Origin: Chlorops oryzae
Lineage: Eukaryota; Arthropoda; Insecta; Diptera; Chloropidae
Assembly (NCBI GenBank): GCA_020466095.1
Contig: CM035806.1
Span: 56,688,916-56,752,915 of the forward strand
Length of the DNA stretch: 64,000 bases
Direction of reading: 5' to 3'
A program made the position numbers and the translations under genes. Within the stretch, counting starts at the first letter, position 1, and the number at the start of each line of letters is the position of its first letter. The notes under the pieces are model-generated. The model ran no database searches. It worked only from the letters and a program-made list of their open reading frames with translations, and had not been told where the DNA came from. This document shows positions 46,060 through 57,660 of this stretch, piece after piece.

Positions 46060-46296
46060 CTAGAAAAACAATGGCTTCATCCTGCTTAATGGCCGCACAA
46101 TCGGTGACATTCCGGAAAATTTCAAATTTTCTAACAAAACGGAAATAGTGTTATAGACCTCATTTTAGGTAAATATCGCCACTATTCCGTTTGTAAAAAA
46201 CTTAGAAGTTCTTTCAGTAGCCACTGGTTCGGATCACTTCCCTGTCGCTCTATATTTTGAATTTTCTCGGAAAACCACCAAAAACATAGTACAATA
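46060..46296 (+). pseudogene. LINE endonuclease C-terminus (left part of a split LINE)
   Basis: Reads NGFILLNGRTIGDIPENF and VATGSDHFPVALYFEF with one or two lesions, the end of an AP-endonuclease domain. The mariner (46299) and the errantivirus follow, and the LINE resumes at about 50605. Confidence 0.65.
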
Positions 46297-46298
46297 TA

Positions 46299-47592
46299 TT
46301 AGGTGTAGTAAAAAAAAAAATCCATTATCTTTCCAATAGATGGCGTTTTTATCTGCATCTCGCGTTGTATAAGTCCGATCGTGTTCCGCTAGGGGGCATT
46401 AGAAAGATGACAGTTCCTACTAAAAAAGCTTTTTTGACACTTTTTTGACACTTTTTTGATTGATTGATTCAGTTTTGTTTGAGAGCTTGTCAAAGATGGA
46501 CATCAGCAAAGAGAAAATTCGCTACATTTTACAGTTTTTCTTCGATAAGGGAGAAAACGCAAGCCAGGCGGCTGAAAATGTGAATAGCGTTTATGGACCT
46601 GATACTGTAACAGCCAATCATGCGCAATTCGATTCCGTTCCGGTAACTTCGATGTCAAGGATGCACCACGCACTGGAAGGCCAATTGTCGAAAATGTCGA
46701 TAAAATCATGGAAATTATCGAGTCCGACCGTCATGTTAGCACTGTTTCGATTGCAAAAGAGCTAAAGATTGCACAAAAAACCGTTTGGAACCATTTGAAT
46801 AAGGCTGGATACACAAAGAAGCTCGATGTATGGGTGCCACACGAGTTAACGCAAAAAAACCTCATAGACCGAATTTCCATCTGCGAATCGCTGCTGAACC
46901 GCAACAAAATCGACCCATTTCTGAAGCGGTTGGTGACTGGTGATGAAAAAAGTGGGGTCACTTACGACAACGTCAAGCGAAAACGGTCGTGGTCGAAACA
47001 CGGGTGAACCGGCGGAAACGGTGGCCAAGTCAGGATTGACGGCCAGGAAGGTTTTGCTGTGTGTTTGGTGGGATTGGCAGGGAAATTATCTACTATGAGC
47101 TGCTCCCATTACGGCAAAACTCTTAACTCGGAACTCTACTGTCAACAATGGGACCGTCTGAAGGAAGCAATCGCCCATAAGCGGCCAGCTTTGGCCAATA
47201 GGAGAGGAATTGTGTTCCATCAGGACAACGCCAGGCCACACACATCGATAGTGACTCGCCAGAAGCTCCGGGAGTTTGGTTGGGAGGTTCTTCTGCATCC
47301 ACCTTATAGTCCGGACCTGGCACTAAGTGATTACCATCTGTTCCTGTCCATGGGCGAACAATTTTGCTGGTGGAAACATTCGCTTCAAGAGAGGCTTCTG
47401 AAAATTCGACTGTCTCAATTTTTTGCTAATAGGAACGAGGGCTTCTATGAGAGAGGCATAATGAAATTACCTTTAAAATGGCAACAAGTTATCGAACAAA
47501 ACGGCGTATATTTGACCTAAATCGGGTCATTCTAACTATCTTAAATAAAGCCCTCAATTTAATGCAAAAATAAATCTTTTTACTACACCTAA
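46299..47592 (+). mobile_element. Mariner element, full length
   Basis: TTAGGTGTAGTAAAAA...CTACACCTAA, 1,294 bp, TA on both sides (46297-46298, 47593-47594). An errantivirus abuts its right edge. Confidence 0.95.
46496..47520 (+). pseudogene. Mariner transposase (DD34D), frameshifted
   Basis: ATG at 46496. An ~11-bp loss after GCGCAATT (about 46630) and small insertions near 46950 and 47005 shift the frame. The catalytic motifs (GDEK, HQDNARPH, SPDLALSD) survive as text but in different frames. The 153-codon C-terminal frame (47059-47520) is open. Confidence 0.85.
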
Positions 47593-47596
47593 TATA

Positions 47597-47987
47597 AGTT
47601 ATCCTTTTCCTACAGGATAAGGATAAACAAAAATACAAGGAAGTGAGCCAACTTGCTCGCTTCTTTTCTCTTTTTTAAAATGACGAAGGTTCAAAGTTTG
47701 AACAATTTAATGTGCACTCGCTCGTGCTTCGATTCGAATTGAATTTACATTGCAATAAAGTTTTAAGCTAACTTATTCCTAAAAAAGCTGACAATACATT
47801 TTGTTATCTTAAACCTAAAGTGCTGACAGTGGTTGGTTCTCACGGTTGATCGTTGCTACCTGCATACGCTTATGCAATTGGACACGTTGGCTGCCGGTAA
47901 GAATGTGCTGACTATTTTTGCGATCGGGCACGTTGGGTGCCGGTGAGCGTTTGTTTATGCCTGTGCCCCTATAGGAATGTGATAACT
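47597..47987 (-). repeat. 3' LTR of the errantivirus
   Basis: Plus-strand AGTTATCCTTTTCC...GTGATAACT, ~391 bp, repeated at 50214-50603 with substitutions and small indels. It contains two diverged GCACGTTGG/GACACGTTGG words. Confidence 0.9.
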
Positions 47988-48099
47988 CCTCCCCCTTCAA
48001 GTGTCTGCGTCCTCGCAGGCCGGTTATGCTGGTATCCTTACGGGAGGCAGGTTGGCGTTACCATGTATTTTACGCCAAATGATGCAGACAGCCGATGCT

Positions 48100-49477
48100 A
48101 TGCAGGACAAGATAAGTATCTCCGTGAGTAGGGACACGTTAATCCTCTGGTCGAACTTTATGAGCTGATGAGTGTTCTTCAGAGCCACATCGTGAACATA
48201 TTCCAAGTCAATTCCAACTTGGCTTCCGTGATACTCGCGAACGCGGAGGGAAGAGCCTGGGCTCTCATTGTGACGCTTCTGCTGGTATACGTGACGTTCT
48301 TAAGGGTGACCGTTTCGTTCTTCAGTTGGATGACGTAAGTGCCGCTTAGATGAACTGAAAAATTTCCGGATGATAGTTCGCCATTGAAGTTCGTCGCGAA
48401 CAGCGTTCTTGGTGCAGAAACTCGATGACCTCTCTATTGCTTCTTACAAAGGTGCAGTTGGCGTGTCCTCCTTTTAGCAGACGGGAGATACAAGCGTCCT
48501 TGGGTATCTCTTCCAATTCTCTGTCTTCACAAACAGTCAAGTTGCTGATCGTTTGGTAGTTTCCCACCATTACAAAAGTGTGAAGCTCATTCACCATCAC
48601 CTGTTGGTATGGTAGTTCAATTTGCTTGCCGTTCAGTGTTGTTGCCCTTACACTAAGTACGTTGAAGGATTCGTCTCGCATTTTCGGAACAGCTAATACG
48701 TAAAGAAGCAGAGAACTATTAGTATAAAAAGAGGGCATACTATACTCGATCGCTTCGACGTCGTTTGCATAAGGGAGAGTAGGCATCTCGGAGATGATTT
48801 GGCCAATTTCCTCCTTGTTAAGTAGATTAGTGTTGACGATCCCCTTCTTTGCCAGTTGGCATGCTCAAATCAGTTCTGCCACTTCGCTCTTCAACGCCAC
48901 TACCTGTTCATCAGATTCCGTTCGTCTCGTTCGGCTGCAACGACGGCTGACTCTTCTGCGAGGGATCGACTATTTGATTGGTGCGACCTGTAATGTCATT
49001 TGCATTATCGAAAATTTGTTTATTGATATGGAATTGCTGGTTATTGTTCTGAATCAGTTCGTTCTGACTATGCAGGATTTCGTCCCAATCTGTGGCGTCC
49101 GGGTTACCGGCTACCCATTTCCAGGCTGACCCGATCCAATTGATTGCACGGCGATTTCGAGTCGTCTTGCCTTTAAGTTCGTCTATTTGCATTTTGAGCT
49201 GTGCCAAGTGGTGGGAAGCGAGAGGCCGTTTTTGGGAGTCCTGCATGTTCACTACTGCCTCTGATGCCTCTTTGATAATCTGATCGTACCCCTCGAGATC
49301 GATTACATGCACGAATTTGAACATTCCGCTTACTATGGAGCCTCTACCATCTCTTATGGTGACCAGTGGGTCTCGTATTTGAAGATGCTGTAGCAGTTTG
49401 CCGTAGTGGCAAGGATTAATATATAGAAGCAGCTTATCATCACGGTCAGGTTCACTTTTGCGATATATTTGGTCCAA
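48100..49477 (-). pseudogene. Errantivirus env (insect retroviral envelope), frameshifted
   Basis: The minus-strand frame from 49477 to 48911 has a basic RNRR site followed by a hydrophobic fusion-peptide-like segment (about 49150-49110), the layout of errantivirus Env and related baculovirus F proteins. A second frame from 48786 to 48346 is offset by one base. It is Cys-containing and ends in a stop, and the region to about 48100 has the membrane-anchor part in broken frames. The protein would mediate membrane fusion of an insect retrovirus. Breaks between 48786 and 48911 and after 48346 make it inactive. I have not tried to rejoin it. Confidence 0.8.
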
Positions 49478-49489
49478 GGATGCTCGTTA

Positions 49490-50195
49490 CTCAATTTCAA
49501 ACGTGAGTCCTTCTGGCACGAATATAGGATTTTTGTCTAATTTTTTTTTTGTGGGGCAACTTTAATTGAAACTTATTTTTATCAGCTTGCTTATTTTTAC
49601 TTATTTTCTCTTTTATTTTTCCTTATTATTATTTTTTTATATTTTTTTTTTTTTTTTGGAAATTTGCAATTAATTATTAAAAATTTCGTAAAATTACTTA
49701 ACAATTTGTATTTAAAAATATCGAATCTTTTCCGATTAATTGACTTTTTCTTTCTCTTTTATATATATTTTCTACTTTATTTTTTTTCTTATTATTACTT
49801 TTTCTTTTTTATTTTTCTTTAAATCTTAAACACTTTAGCAAATATTCTTAAAAAATTTTAAACTCTTTTGATTAATTGGTATTTTCCATTTTTTTTTTTC
49901 AAACAAATTCTCTTTAAATTTTCTTTGGCACTTTGGCAAATATAACTTCACGTTTTTATCAATTTCGATTTTCTAAAGACAATTGTCTTTCTTCTTTTTT
50001 TTTTCGAAGAGAGAAAATAAAAATTTTCTAGCCGACTCAAGGCGGCAAAGCGACCGTGCTTTTTGGGAGTGTCCCAAAGTCCTTTTTGGAGATCATGTAA
50101 AAAGCGGTATAGCTTTTATTATCCTACTGGGGCAGGATCAGCTCCACGCACTGCATTTATTCCACTCGGATTTTTCCGTAGGATGCAGCTATGCA
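49490..50195. other. Leader/5' internal region of the errantivirus, T-rich
   Basis: Very T-rich on the plus strand between env and the primer-binding site; no gag or pol motif in any frame. Confidence 0.6.
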
Positions 50196-50213
50196 GGTCC
50201 CTGCTCGGGCGCC
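50196..50213 (-). other. Primer-binding site
   Basis: On the minus strand, directly after the 5' LTR, GGCGCCCGAGCAGGGACC; with the last LTR base this is the TGGCGCC type complementary to a tRNA-Lys-like 3' end. Confidence 0.75.
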
Positions 50214-50603
50214 AGTTATCCTTTTCCTACAGGATAAGGATAAAAAAATACAAAGAAGTGAGCCAACTTGCTCACATCTTTTCTCTTTTTTTAAAAGACG
50301 AAGGTTTAAAGTTTGAACAATTTAATGTGCACTCGCTCGTGCTTCGATTCGAATTGAATTTACATTGCAATAAAGTTTTAAGCTAACTTATTCCTAAAAA
50401 GCTGACAATACATTTTTGTTATCTTAAACCTAAAGTGCTGACAGTGGTTGGTTATCCCGGTGGATCGTTGCTACCTGCATACGCTTATGCAATCGGACAC
50501 GTTGGCTGTCGGTAAGAATGTGCTGACTATTTATGCGATCGGGCACGTTGGGTGCCGCGTGAGCGTTTGTTTATGCCTGTGCCCCTATAGGAATGTGATA
50601 ACT
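50214..50603 (-). repeat. 5' LTR of the errantivirus
   Basis: 390 bp, direct repeat of 47597-47987, outer flank TATA at 50604. Confidence 0.9.
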
Positions 50604-50604
50604 T

Positions 50605-51980
50605 ATATATGCAAATCGTTAAAAGCGAACAAGATGAAAATGGGACATAAATAAGGCTGATGTCTTCACAATGCAAAAAAGCTATTGTCTTGAGTCATTA
50701 GACACAAATCAAACATTAACATCCCTTCCTATCGATCAACAAAACGATCTCAATATAGCCTCTTTACAAAAATCTGCACAAAAAGCAGAAATGATCACTG
50801 TAAATTCTGCTTGCCCGCCAAACTATAGTTCTAAGCCCTGGTTTGACTCGGACCTTCGGACCTTAAAGAAAAATTTAAACAACGCCTTAAAAACATGTAA
50901 GCGACAGCGCTTTTCAGCTTAAACCAAATAAGTGTGCATAGACTTAAAAGTTACGTACAAAAATATGGTTTCCACAAAAAGAATTGAATACGAAAATTAG
51001 GTAAAAAACAAATTTTTTAATGTGAAAAACACGAAAGACTTTTGGAGTCTGATTTAATCTCAGAACCGAAAACCATTTACTACCAATCCGATACCCAGCG
51101 CCGTTTGGAAAGCTTCTTTGAACAAATTTATCCACCACGACCAAACACTGACTTTACACTATCAGGCAACTATGTCGAAGCGCTAAATTCGCAAATTACA
51201 ATTTTTGAGATTAAACCAGCAATAAAAAAAATTAAAAACGGCAAAGCCTCTGGCGAAAACATGATTGCAGCAGAGTTCTTGAAACATCTGCCGAACCGAT
51301 GGATTCAAATTCTTTAGTCCCTATTTAATAATATCGTCTCGAATGGTTGTACACCCCAATCCTGGTCTCGGACCATTCAAGTAATGTTCCACAAGAAAGG
51401 AGATGTTAACTCCCCCGAAAAATATCGAGGCATCGCCTTATGCAATACAATCTTAAAAATCTTTACTCATATCCTATATGATCGCCTTTCCCTGTGGTTG
51501 GAACAACAAAATATCATTCCAGAGTCGCAAAATGGCTTTCGAAACACAAGATCATGCACTGATAACATTTTCTCATTACATACAGCATTGTACCTGTATC
51601 TACGTATCAAACGAAATTCATGACTCTTCTTAAAAACGTGGCGGTTGAAATAAATAAGAGATTACAAAAATCACTATCAAAAACATTAGACAGCCACACT
51701 GCAGAGTCCCCAATTAGCGATGTAACTCTTCGTGATACGTCAGCCACATTTTGCATCCGCGGACCCCCATCAATCCGGTGCGACTCGCGTTTCTCCGTTC
51801 TTGGTTTCTTAAATATCCTTCTTCGGTTCCACAAGTTCAAGCAGCAAAAGTTCTGCGGACTATGCAAATTATTTCCCGCCCTGTCTCTGCAATTATTTCC
51901 GGAAATGAGACTTGAGCTTTTAAGATACAGTGTTGCAAATTTCTGGTATAAAACTTTTATCTGTTTAATAAATTTTTGAA
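50605..51980 (+). pseudogene. LINE reverse transcriptase (right part of the split LINE)
   Basis: Reads KPWFDSDLRTLKKNLNNAL (about 50835), then IFEIKPAIKKIKNGKASGEN (about 51210), MFHKKGDVNSPEKYRGIALC (about 51385) and QNGFRNTRSCTDNIFSL (about 51530). These are the pre-RT region and RT motifs 0-2. The YADD part and the remainder of the palm are absent: after 51620 the sequence changes to an unrecognised Cys-bearing stretch, so there is an internal deletion. Stops occur at about 51050 and 51316. Confidence 0.7.
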
Positions 51981-52134
51981 CACCCGAAGAAGCAAATATT
52001 CTGAAGTGTCACAATTTCACCTCGATAAACTTAAGCTCAAATAAACTAACGAAAACTTTAACAGGAACAGTAGCAAACGGGCCTAAGAGATGCAAATGCT
52101 TAATGCATTGTAGAGGAAATAGCCCCTTTATTTC

Positions 52135-52324
52135 TGTTGTAGTGCAATCAAACACTGTAACGAAAACACCTTTTCATTTTATAATCATATAGCCATTGAA
52201 TTCAATATGTTATCAGATATTCTTTGAATTCTAGTCATTGTTTAAAACAAATGAAATATGTTTCAGTTAGTTGTGTTTCCTAACTTAATGAATAAACATC
52301 TTTTTTTGGACTTAAACCGTAACA
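52135..52324 (+). repeat. 5' LTR of the Gypsy element
   Basis: TGTTGTAG...GTAACA, containing AATAAA-like ATGAATAAACAT near its end. The putative primer-binding site TGGCGACGAGG follows at 52329. Confidence 0.95.
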
Positions 52325-52340
52325 AATTGTGGCGACGAGG

Positions 52341-55300
52341 ATGATGGAAAATAATCAGGATCTTATTCAGTTGTTGCAAAAGCAGAGCGAAATCCTTCAG
52401 AAGCTAACTTCAGGAGGACAAGCAAATCAGGAGCAACTAATGGATAAATTATCGAAAAGCATAACAGAATTCGTTTTCGATCCTGCCAATTTCATCACAT
52501 TTAATATATGGTTCAACCGCTATGAAGACGTTTTCATCGTTGATGGTAAGGATTTGGACGATGCAGCACGTGTGAGACTCTTAATGAGGAAACTGAATAC
52601 CGTCGCGTATGGCAAATACGCAGCATTCATTCTTCCCAAGAATCCAAGGGACCTATCATTTCGGGACACGGTGAAAACGCTGAAGGACATGTTTGGTTTT
52701 CAAGAATCCTTGTTCAGCTTGCGGTACAAATGTTTGAAAACAGTCAAAAGTCCTCAAGAAGATTTGATTTCATATGCATCTCGTGTCAATGAAGTCTGTG
52801 AACAATTTAAATTGAGAGATATGAAGTCAGATCAATTTAAATGTTTGATATTTGTGTGCGGACTGCAATCTCATACAGAGGTTGACGTACGGACGAAGTC
52901 CATATCACTTTTGGAAGACGATCCGAACCAAACAGTTTCCAAATTGGTAATGACCGCGCAAAGGCTCCTAAATTTAAAACATGACACGGCTATGGTTGAA
53001 GACAGCAGCGTTCAGTCTGTTAAAGCCATCAAATCCAAACCGAATTTTCAAGAATTCAAGCCGCAGGACACAAACAAACGTCCTAAGACTCCATGCTGGA
53101 ATTGTGGTGCAATGCATTATTCAAAAAATTGCAATTTCATCAACCATAAGTGTACGCAATGTAATGGCGTGGGCCATAAGGAAGGCTACTGCAAAAGAGG
53201 GAAATCATCACAAAAGAAATATTCATATAAGAAAAAGAACAATGATCAGAAGGGTAACTCAAACTCACCAAAATCGAACATTGTTCAAATCAAGAAACTC
53301 TCGCACGCGGTAAGGCGTAAATATGTCAAGGTGATCATCAAATGCTTACCTATACAATCAAATGATTTTGGGCTTGAAGTCAAACTTCAAATCGATACAG
53401 CCTCAGATATCTCAATGGTTGGAAAATCATTTTGGGACAAATTGGGTAATCCAGGAAAACGATTCAAGGATCGGTATGTAACCAGTGCATCAAACAACAA
53501 AATCAAACTTTTAGCAGAGTTTGATTGTCAAGTCACCCTAAAGGATGAAGTACAAAAATGTCGTATTTTCGTCGTAGAAATCGATGCTCTTTTTATATTT
53601 GGTACGGATTTGTGCGAGGTTTTCCATTTATGGGAACACCCAATCAATTCCGTTTGTTGTGAAATCAAGCAACAGTACCTTACTTCAGATGTCATACCAA
53701 ATTTAAAAACAGAGTTCGCTAGCATTTTTAATGACTTGCCAGCAAAATGCGTGAAAGCCAAAGTGCAGTTACATTTAAAGGCTGATGCAAAGCCAATTTT
53801 TCGCGCAAAGAGGCCTGTTGCATATGCTACGTGTCCGCTCATAGAGGATGAACTACAACGGTTGCAGTCCTTGGGAATCATTTCTCCAGTCGATTTCTCA
53901 GAATGGGCAGCACCCATTGTCGCTATTAGAAAGCCAAATGGGAAGGTTCGCATTTGTGGAGACTACTCAACCGGGCTAAACAGCAGCTTAGAACCACATC
54001 AATATCCGCTTCCAAGACCAGAGGATCTATACCACAAAATGGGTAGAAGTTGCCTGTTTACACACATTGATCTCTCCGATGCATATCTTCAAACAGAAGT
54101 CACAGTAGATTCAGCGAAACTTTTAACCATCAACACACATAAAGGTCTATTTAGCTTCAATCGCTTAGCCCCAGGCGTAAAAAGCGCGCCTGGTGCTTTT
54201 CAGCAAATAATGGACACAATGCTCATGGGAATCAGCGATGCCGCAGCATACATAGACGACATTATCATTGGTGGATGTACAGCAGAGATACACCTGTCGA
54301 ATGTCAGGAAAGTGCTTCAAAGACTAAAGGAGTACAATTTCCACATCAAATTCGACAAATGTAAGTTTTTTGCCAAACAAATCAAATACCTAGGCCATAT
54401 CATGTCACAAGATGGTCTAAAGCCAGATCCAGATAAAATCAAATCTATCTTGGAGCTACCAGCGCCGAAAGATGTTTCAGAATTACGCTCATTTCTCGGT
54501 TCCATAAACTATTATGGCAAATTTGTTCGTCAAATGAGTGACCTGAGAGCACCTTTGGACAACCTTTTGAAGGATGGGGTCAGGTTCAATTGGTCCCCAG
54601 ATTGTAACAAGGCATTTCAAAAATTCAAAACCTTATTGAATTCGGATTTACTTCTCATGCATTACAACCCAGAATTGCCAATTAAGGTTGCAGCTGATGC
54701 GTCGGGTAAAGGTATTGGTGCTTTCATATGCCATATTTTCCCAGATAAATCAGAAAAAGTCATTGCTCATGCCTCAAGAACGCTGACACCCGCTGAGAAA
54801 AACTACTCTCAGATAGAAAAAGAAGGCTTAGCTTTGGTTTATGCGGTCAAGAAATTTCATCGATATATTTTTGGGCGTACATTCCTGTTATGTACCGACC
54901 ACAAACCGCTTTTGTCAATTTTTGGAAGCAAATCTGGTATCCCAGCCTATGCAGCAAACCGATTTCAACGTTGGGCATTAACACTCATGATGTATAATTT
55001 CAAGATTCAATACATAAGCACTCATGAATTTGGTTGTGTTGATGTGTTGTCAAGACTCATCGATACAAATCTCAAACCTGATGAAGACGTTGTTATTGCA
55101 TGTACAACACTTGAAGATGATTGCAGCGCATCACTTTCAGATCATTTCAACAATTTACCAATTACGTTCAATTTAGTTTCACAAGCCACACGGAATTGCA
55201 AAACAATTCAATCCGTTATTTCAGCTCTAAACAATGGTTGGAATAACAAAACGCAATCAGAACTAGCAGCATTCTACGCTAGAAGAGATCAGCTCTCCGT

Positions 55301-56522
55301 TATTCAAGGGTGCCTCATGTTCAACGACAGGATTGTCATACCAGCGCAGTTTAGAAAATGTATATTAAAGCAGCTGCACAGAGGACATCCAGGAAAGGAA
55401 CGCATGAAACTCTTAGCTAGAAGTCATGTATACTGGCCTGGCATTGATGACGACACACTGCAGTCTTGGCCTTTATCGAGAAAGCCTTTGGAAAGGATTC
55501 ACATCGACATTGCAGGTCCTTGCAATGGCCTGTACTATTTCGTAATAGTGGACTCCTATTCAAAATGGCCAGAAATTTTCGAAATCTCAAACATTTCATC
55601 ATCAACAATAGTTTCAAAACTAACGGAAATGTTTGCTAGATATGGCGATGCTGACACTATTGTCTCAGATAATGGAACTCAGTTCGTAAGCGCACAATTC
55701 AAAAAATTTGTTGCTGATCGGGGAATCAAACATCTCAGAACGGCACCTTATCATCCACAATCAAACGGTCAAGCCGAAAGGTTTGTCGAAACTCTCAAGC
55801 GCGCTCTTAGAAAACTTAAAAACGAAGGGACGAGTAAGGAGAACTTGGAGACATTTCTGCAAACGTACAGATCAACGCCGAGATGTGACGCAAAATCACC
55901 AGCAGAGCTATTTCTCAAACGCAAAATAAAAACTACTTTGGATTTGCTAAGACCTCAAAATGAAGATGTCTCTCACAAGCGAAATACTCAGGAAGAAGAA
56001 GCTTTTAATAAGAAACACGGTGCAAAAGAAAGAAGTTTCCGGACTAATGAATTGATATATGCCCAAGTATTCAAAAACAACCAGTATTCATGGGTACCAG
56101 GTACTATAATTGAAAAAGTCGGCACAGTTAATTACAATGTGATAATTACTGCCGGCAGCAAAGAAAAATTAATTCGCTCGCATGCAAATCAATTGAAGAG
56201 AAGATACAATGATACTACATTTAGTTCAGACGATTCAAAGCACTTGCTATTTGATATGTTCAATTTATACGATTTTTGTAATACCAATCGAGAATCGCAA
56301 ACTTCCCAGATGAATATTAATGCTGACAGTATGGAATAACTTGAAAAAAATGCAGACCATAATCCAGCACCAGATCAAGTGGAAGATGAAACACCTGATC
56401 TCAGTCCAGACTCTACACTCCCAACAACAATGCAAAATTATCCGTCATTACTACCTGGTTCTACAGAAACTCCTGCTCTTAGAAGATCCATAAGGATTCG
56501 GAAGCCTCCAAATAGATATTAA
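52341..56522 (+). pseudogene. Gag-Pol polyprotein with one late stop and an integrase zinc-finger deletion
   Basis: ATG at 52341 chosen as first Met after the LTR. Gag has two CCHC knuckles (CWNCGAMHYSKNC, residue ~252; CTQCNGVGHKEGYC, ~271). Protease has QIDTASDISMVG (~351), RT has YIDDIIIGG (~637), and RNase H has ADASGKGIGA (~784). Integrase has the His pair (LHRGHPG) but the CxxC half of the zinc finger is missing at about 55455, an in-frame loss. The D,D35E core is complete (HIDIAG, SDNGTQF, NGQAER), followed by a GPY/F-like module. A TAA at 56337-56339 ends the frame, but the same frame continues 61 codons to 56522 with an RRSIRIRKPP tail. Probably transcribable, but integration-defective. 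Confidence 0.9.
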
Positions 56523-56558
56523 ATTGTTATATTGTAAGATCTTTTAAACGAAGGGAGA

Positions 56559-56747
56559 TGTTGTAGTGCAATCAAACACTGTAACGAAAACACCTTTTCA
56601 TTTTATAATCATATAGCCATTGAATTCAATATGTTATCAGATATTCTTTGAATTCTAGTCATTGTTAAAACAAATGAAATATGTTTCAGTTAGTTGTGTT
56701 TCCTAACTTAATGAATAAACATCTTTTTTTGGACTTAAACCGTAACA
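56559..56747 (+). repeat. 3' LTR of the Gypsy element
   Basis: 189 bp, same as 52135-52324 apart from about one base. Confidence 0.95.
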
Positions 56748-56752
56748 ATTTC

Positions 56753-57660
56753 AAACAAAAGTATTCCAAAACGCAAATTTCCCAATATAAACCTTAACTT
56801 AAAATTGTAATTGCAATAAACTAAGTTGCGAAACCAAGTTGTGATTATCAAAACGATTTGCAATAAACCTACAGGTGCTACCACAATTCAACAACACAAC
56901 AGCTACCACAACAATTTTACTGATTTTGAATATCCGCAATCGCTGTCATCCCAGGGCTTACCATTGCCTACTGCCTAAAAAGTATACGAGACTGTAACCG
57001 ACCTCAATATTAATAACTACAAAGTATACAAGATTGTAGGGGAACTGCCTACCAATAGCTTACAAAGTATACGAGATTGAAGGTGAACTCCCTACCAATA
57101 GTTAACTTTATGCGGAAGTGGTAGGCATTTACTCTACAAAAGTATACTAGGAGGGTATATCACATCGAGTGAATTACCAGAGCTGTAAAGTATTCATTAA
57201 ATTTGTAAGTAAATACTAGATAATAACAAATACACAGTAATTGAAAACCCTATATACCAAGTACAAGAGCTTGGCTGTGAGGTAGAACAGCTCTAGTAGC
57301 AAACTCAGGATACCTGGCGCCCTCCTATTTTAATCCAGTTACTCGTGGGAAAAATATTAAACTTTCAATACAACCACAAATGGGCGGCAACGCCAAAGTC
57401 CCTGAACCGGTAGAATCCTTAACGGATATAGCCGAGGAAGGGTACGACCAGCCAAGAGGCGGGTGGACAATGTGAGGTGGACAGTGAGGCTCCGCAAGGG
57501 GCCGAGCTGATTACCACATCTGTAGACGGCGAGGTTCCTCAAAGAACCGAGACGTCTACCGCAACCTTGCTCTCCTCCGCTGCCAATACCTCTCTAAAAA
57601 ATAATAAAGCAGAAATGGAGAAGGACAAGGAAAGCTGCAAAAGCAGCTGTTGAGCACTTA
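56753..57660. other. Unassigned sequence, possibly degenerate LINE 5' region
   Basis: No firm gene. A repeated AAAGTATACGAGA word occurs at about 56980, 57022 and 57064. From about 57380, GC-richer sequence resembles a decayed coding region. Its relation to any family is unclear. Confidence 0.35.

Larger units (their letters stand above)
47597..50603 (-). mobile_element. Defective errantivirus-type LTR retroelement carrying env but no gag-pol
   Basis: Two ~390-bp LTRs (47597-47987 and 50214-50603) lie in direct orientation with TATA on both outer sides (47593-47596 and 50604-50607). On the minus strand the LTR begins AGTTATC and ends GATAACT, as in gypsy-group errantiviruses. A primer-binding site abuts the 5' LTR. 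Between the LTRs only a ~0.7 kb leader and a broken env gene remain; about 5 kb of gag-pol expected in the family is absent. The two LTRs differ at several positions, so the insertion is not brand new. Confidence 0.9.
52135..56747 (+). mobile_element. Ty3/Gypsy LTR retrotransposon, young copy
   Basis: LTRs of 190 and 189 bp (52135-52324 and 56559-56747) begin TGTTGTAG and end GTAACA. They differ by about one base, in the run after CATTGTT. ATTTC flanks both sides (52130-52134 and 56748-56752). One long gag-pol frame lies between, and a purine-rich AACGAAGGGAGA tract precedes the 3' LTR. The element is 4.6 kb. The lineage (mag-like?) is a guess from the integrase motifs. Confidence 0.95.

Noticed and set aside
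53528..53953. 141-codon minus-strand frame in the Gypsy element
   Set aside because: It is antisense to the protease-RT part of the polyprotein.
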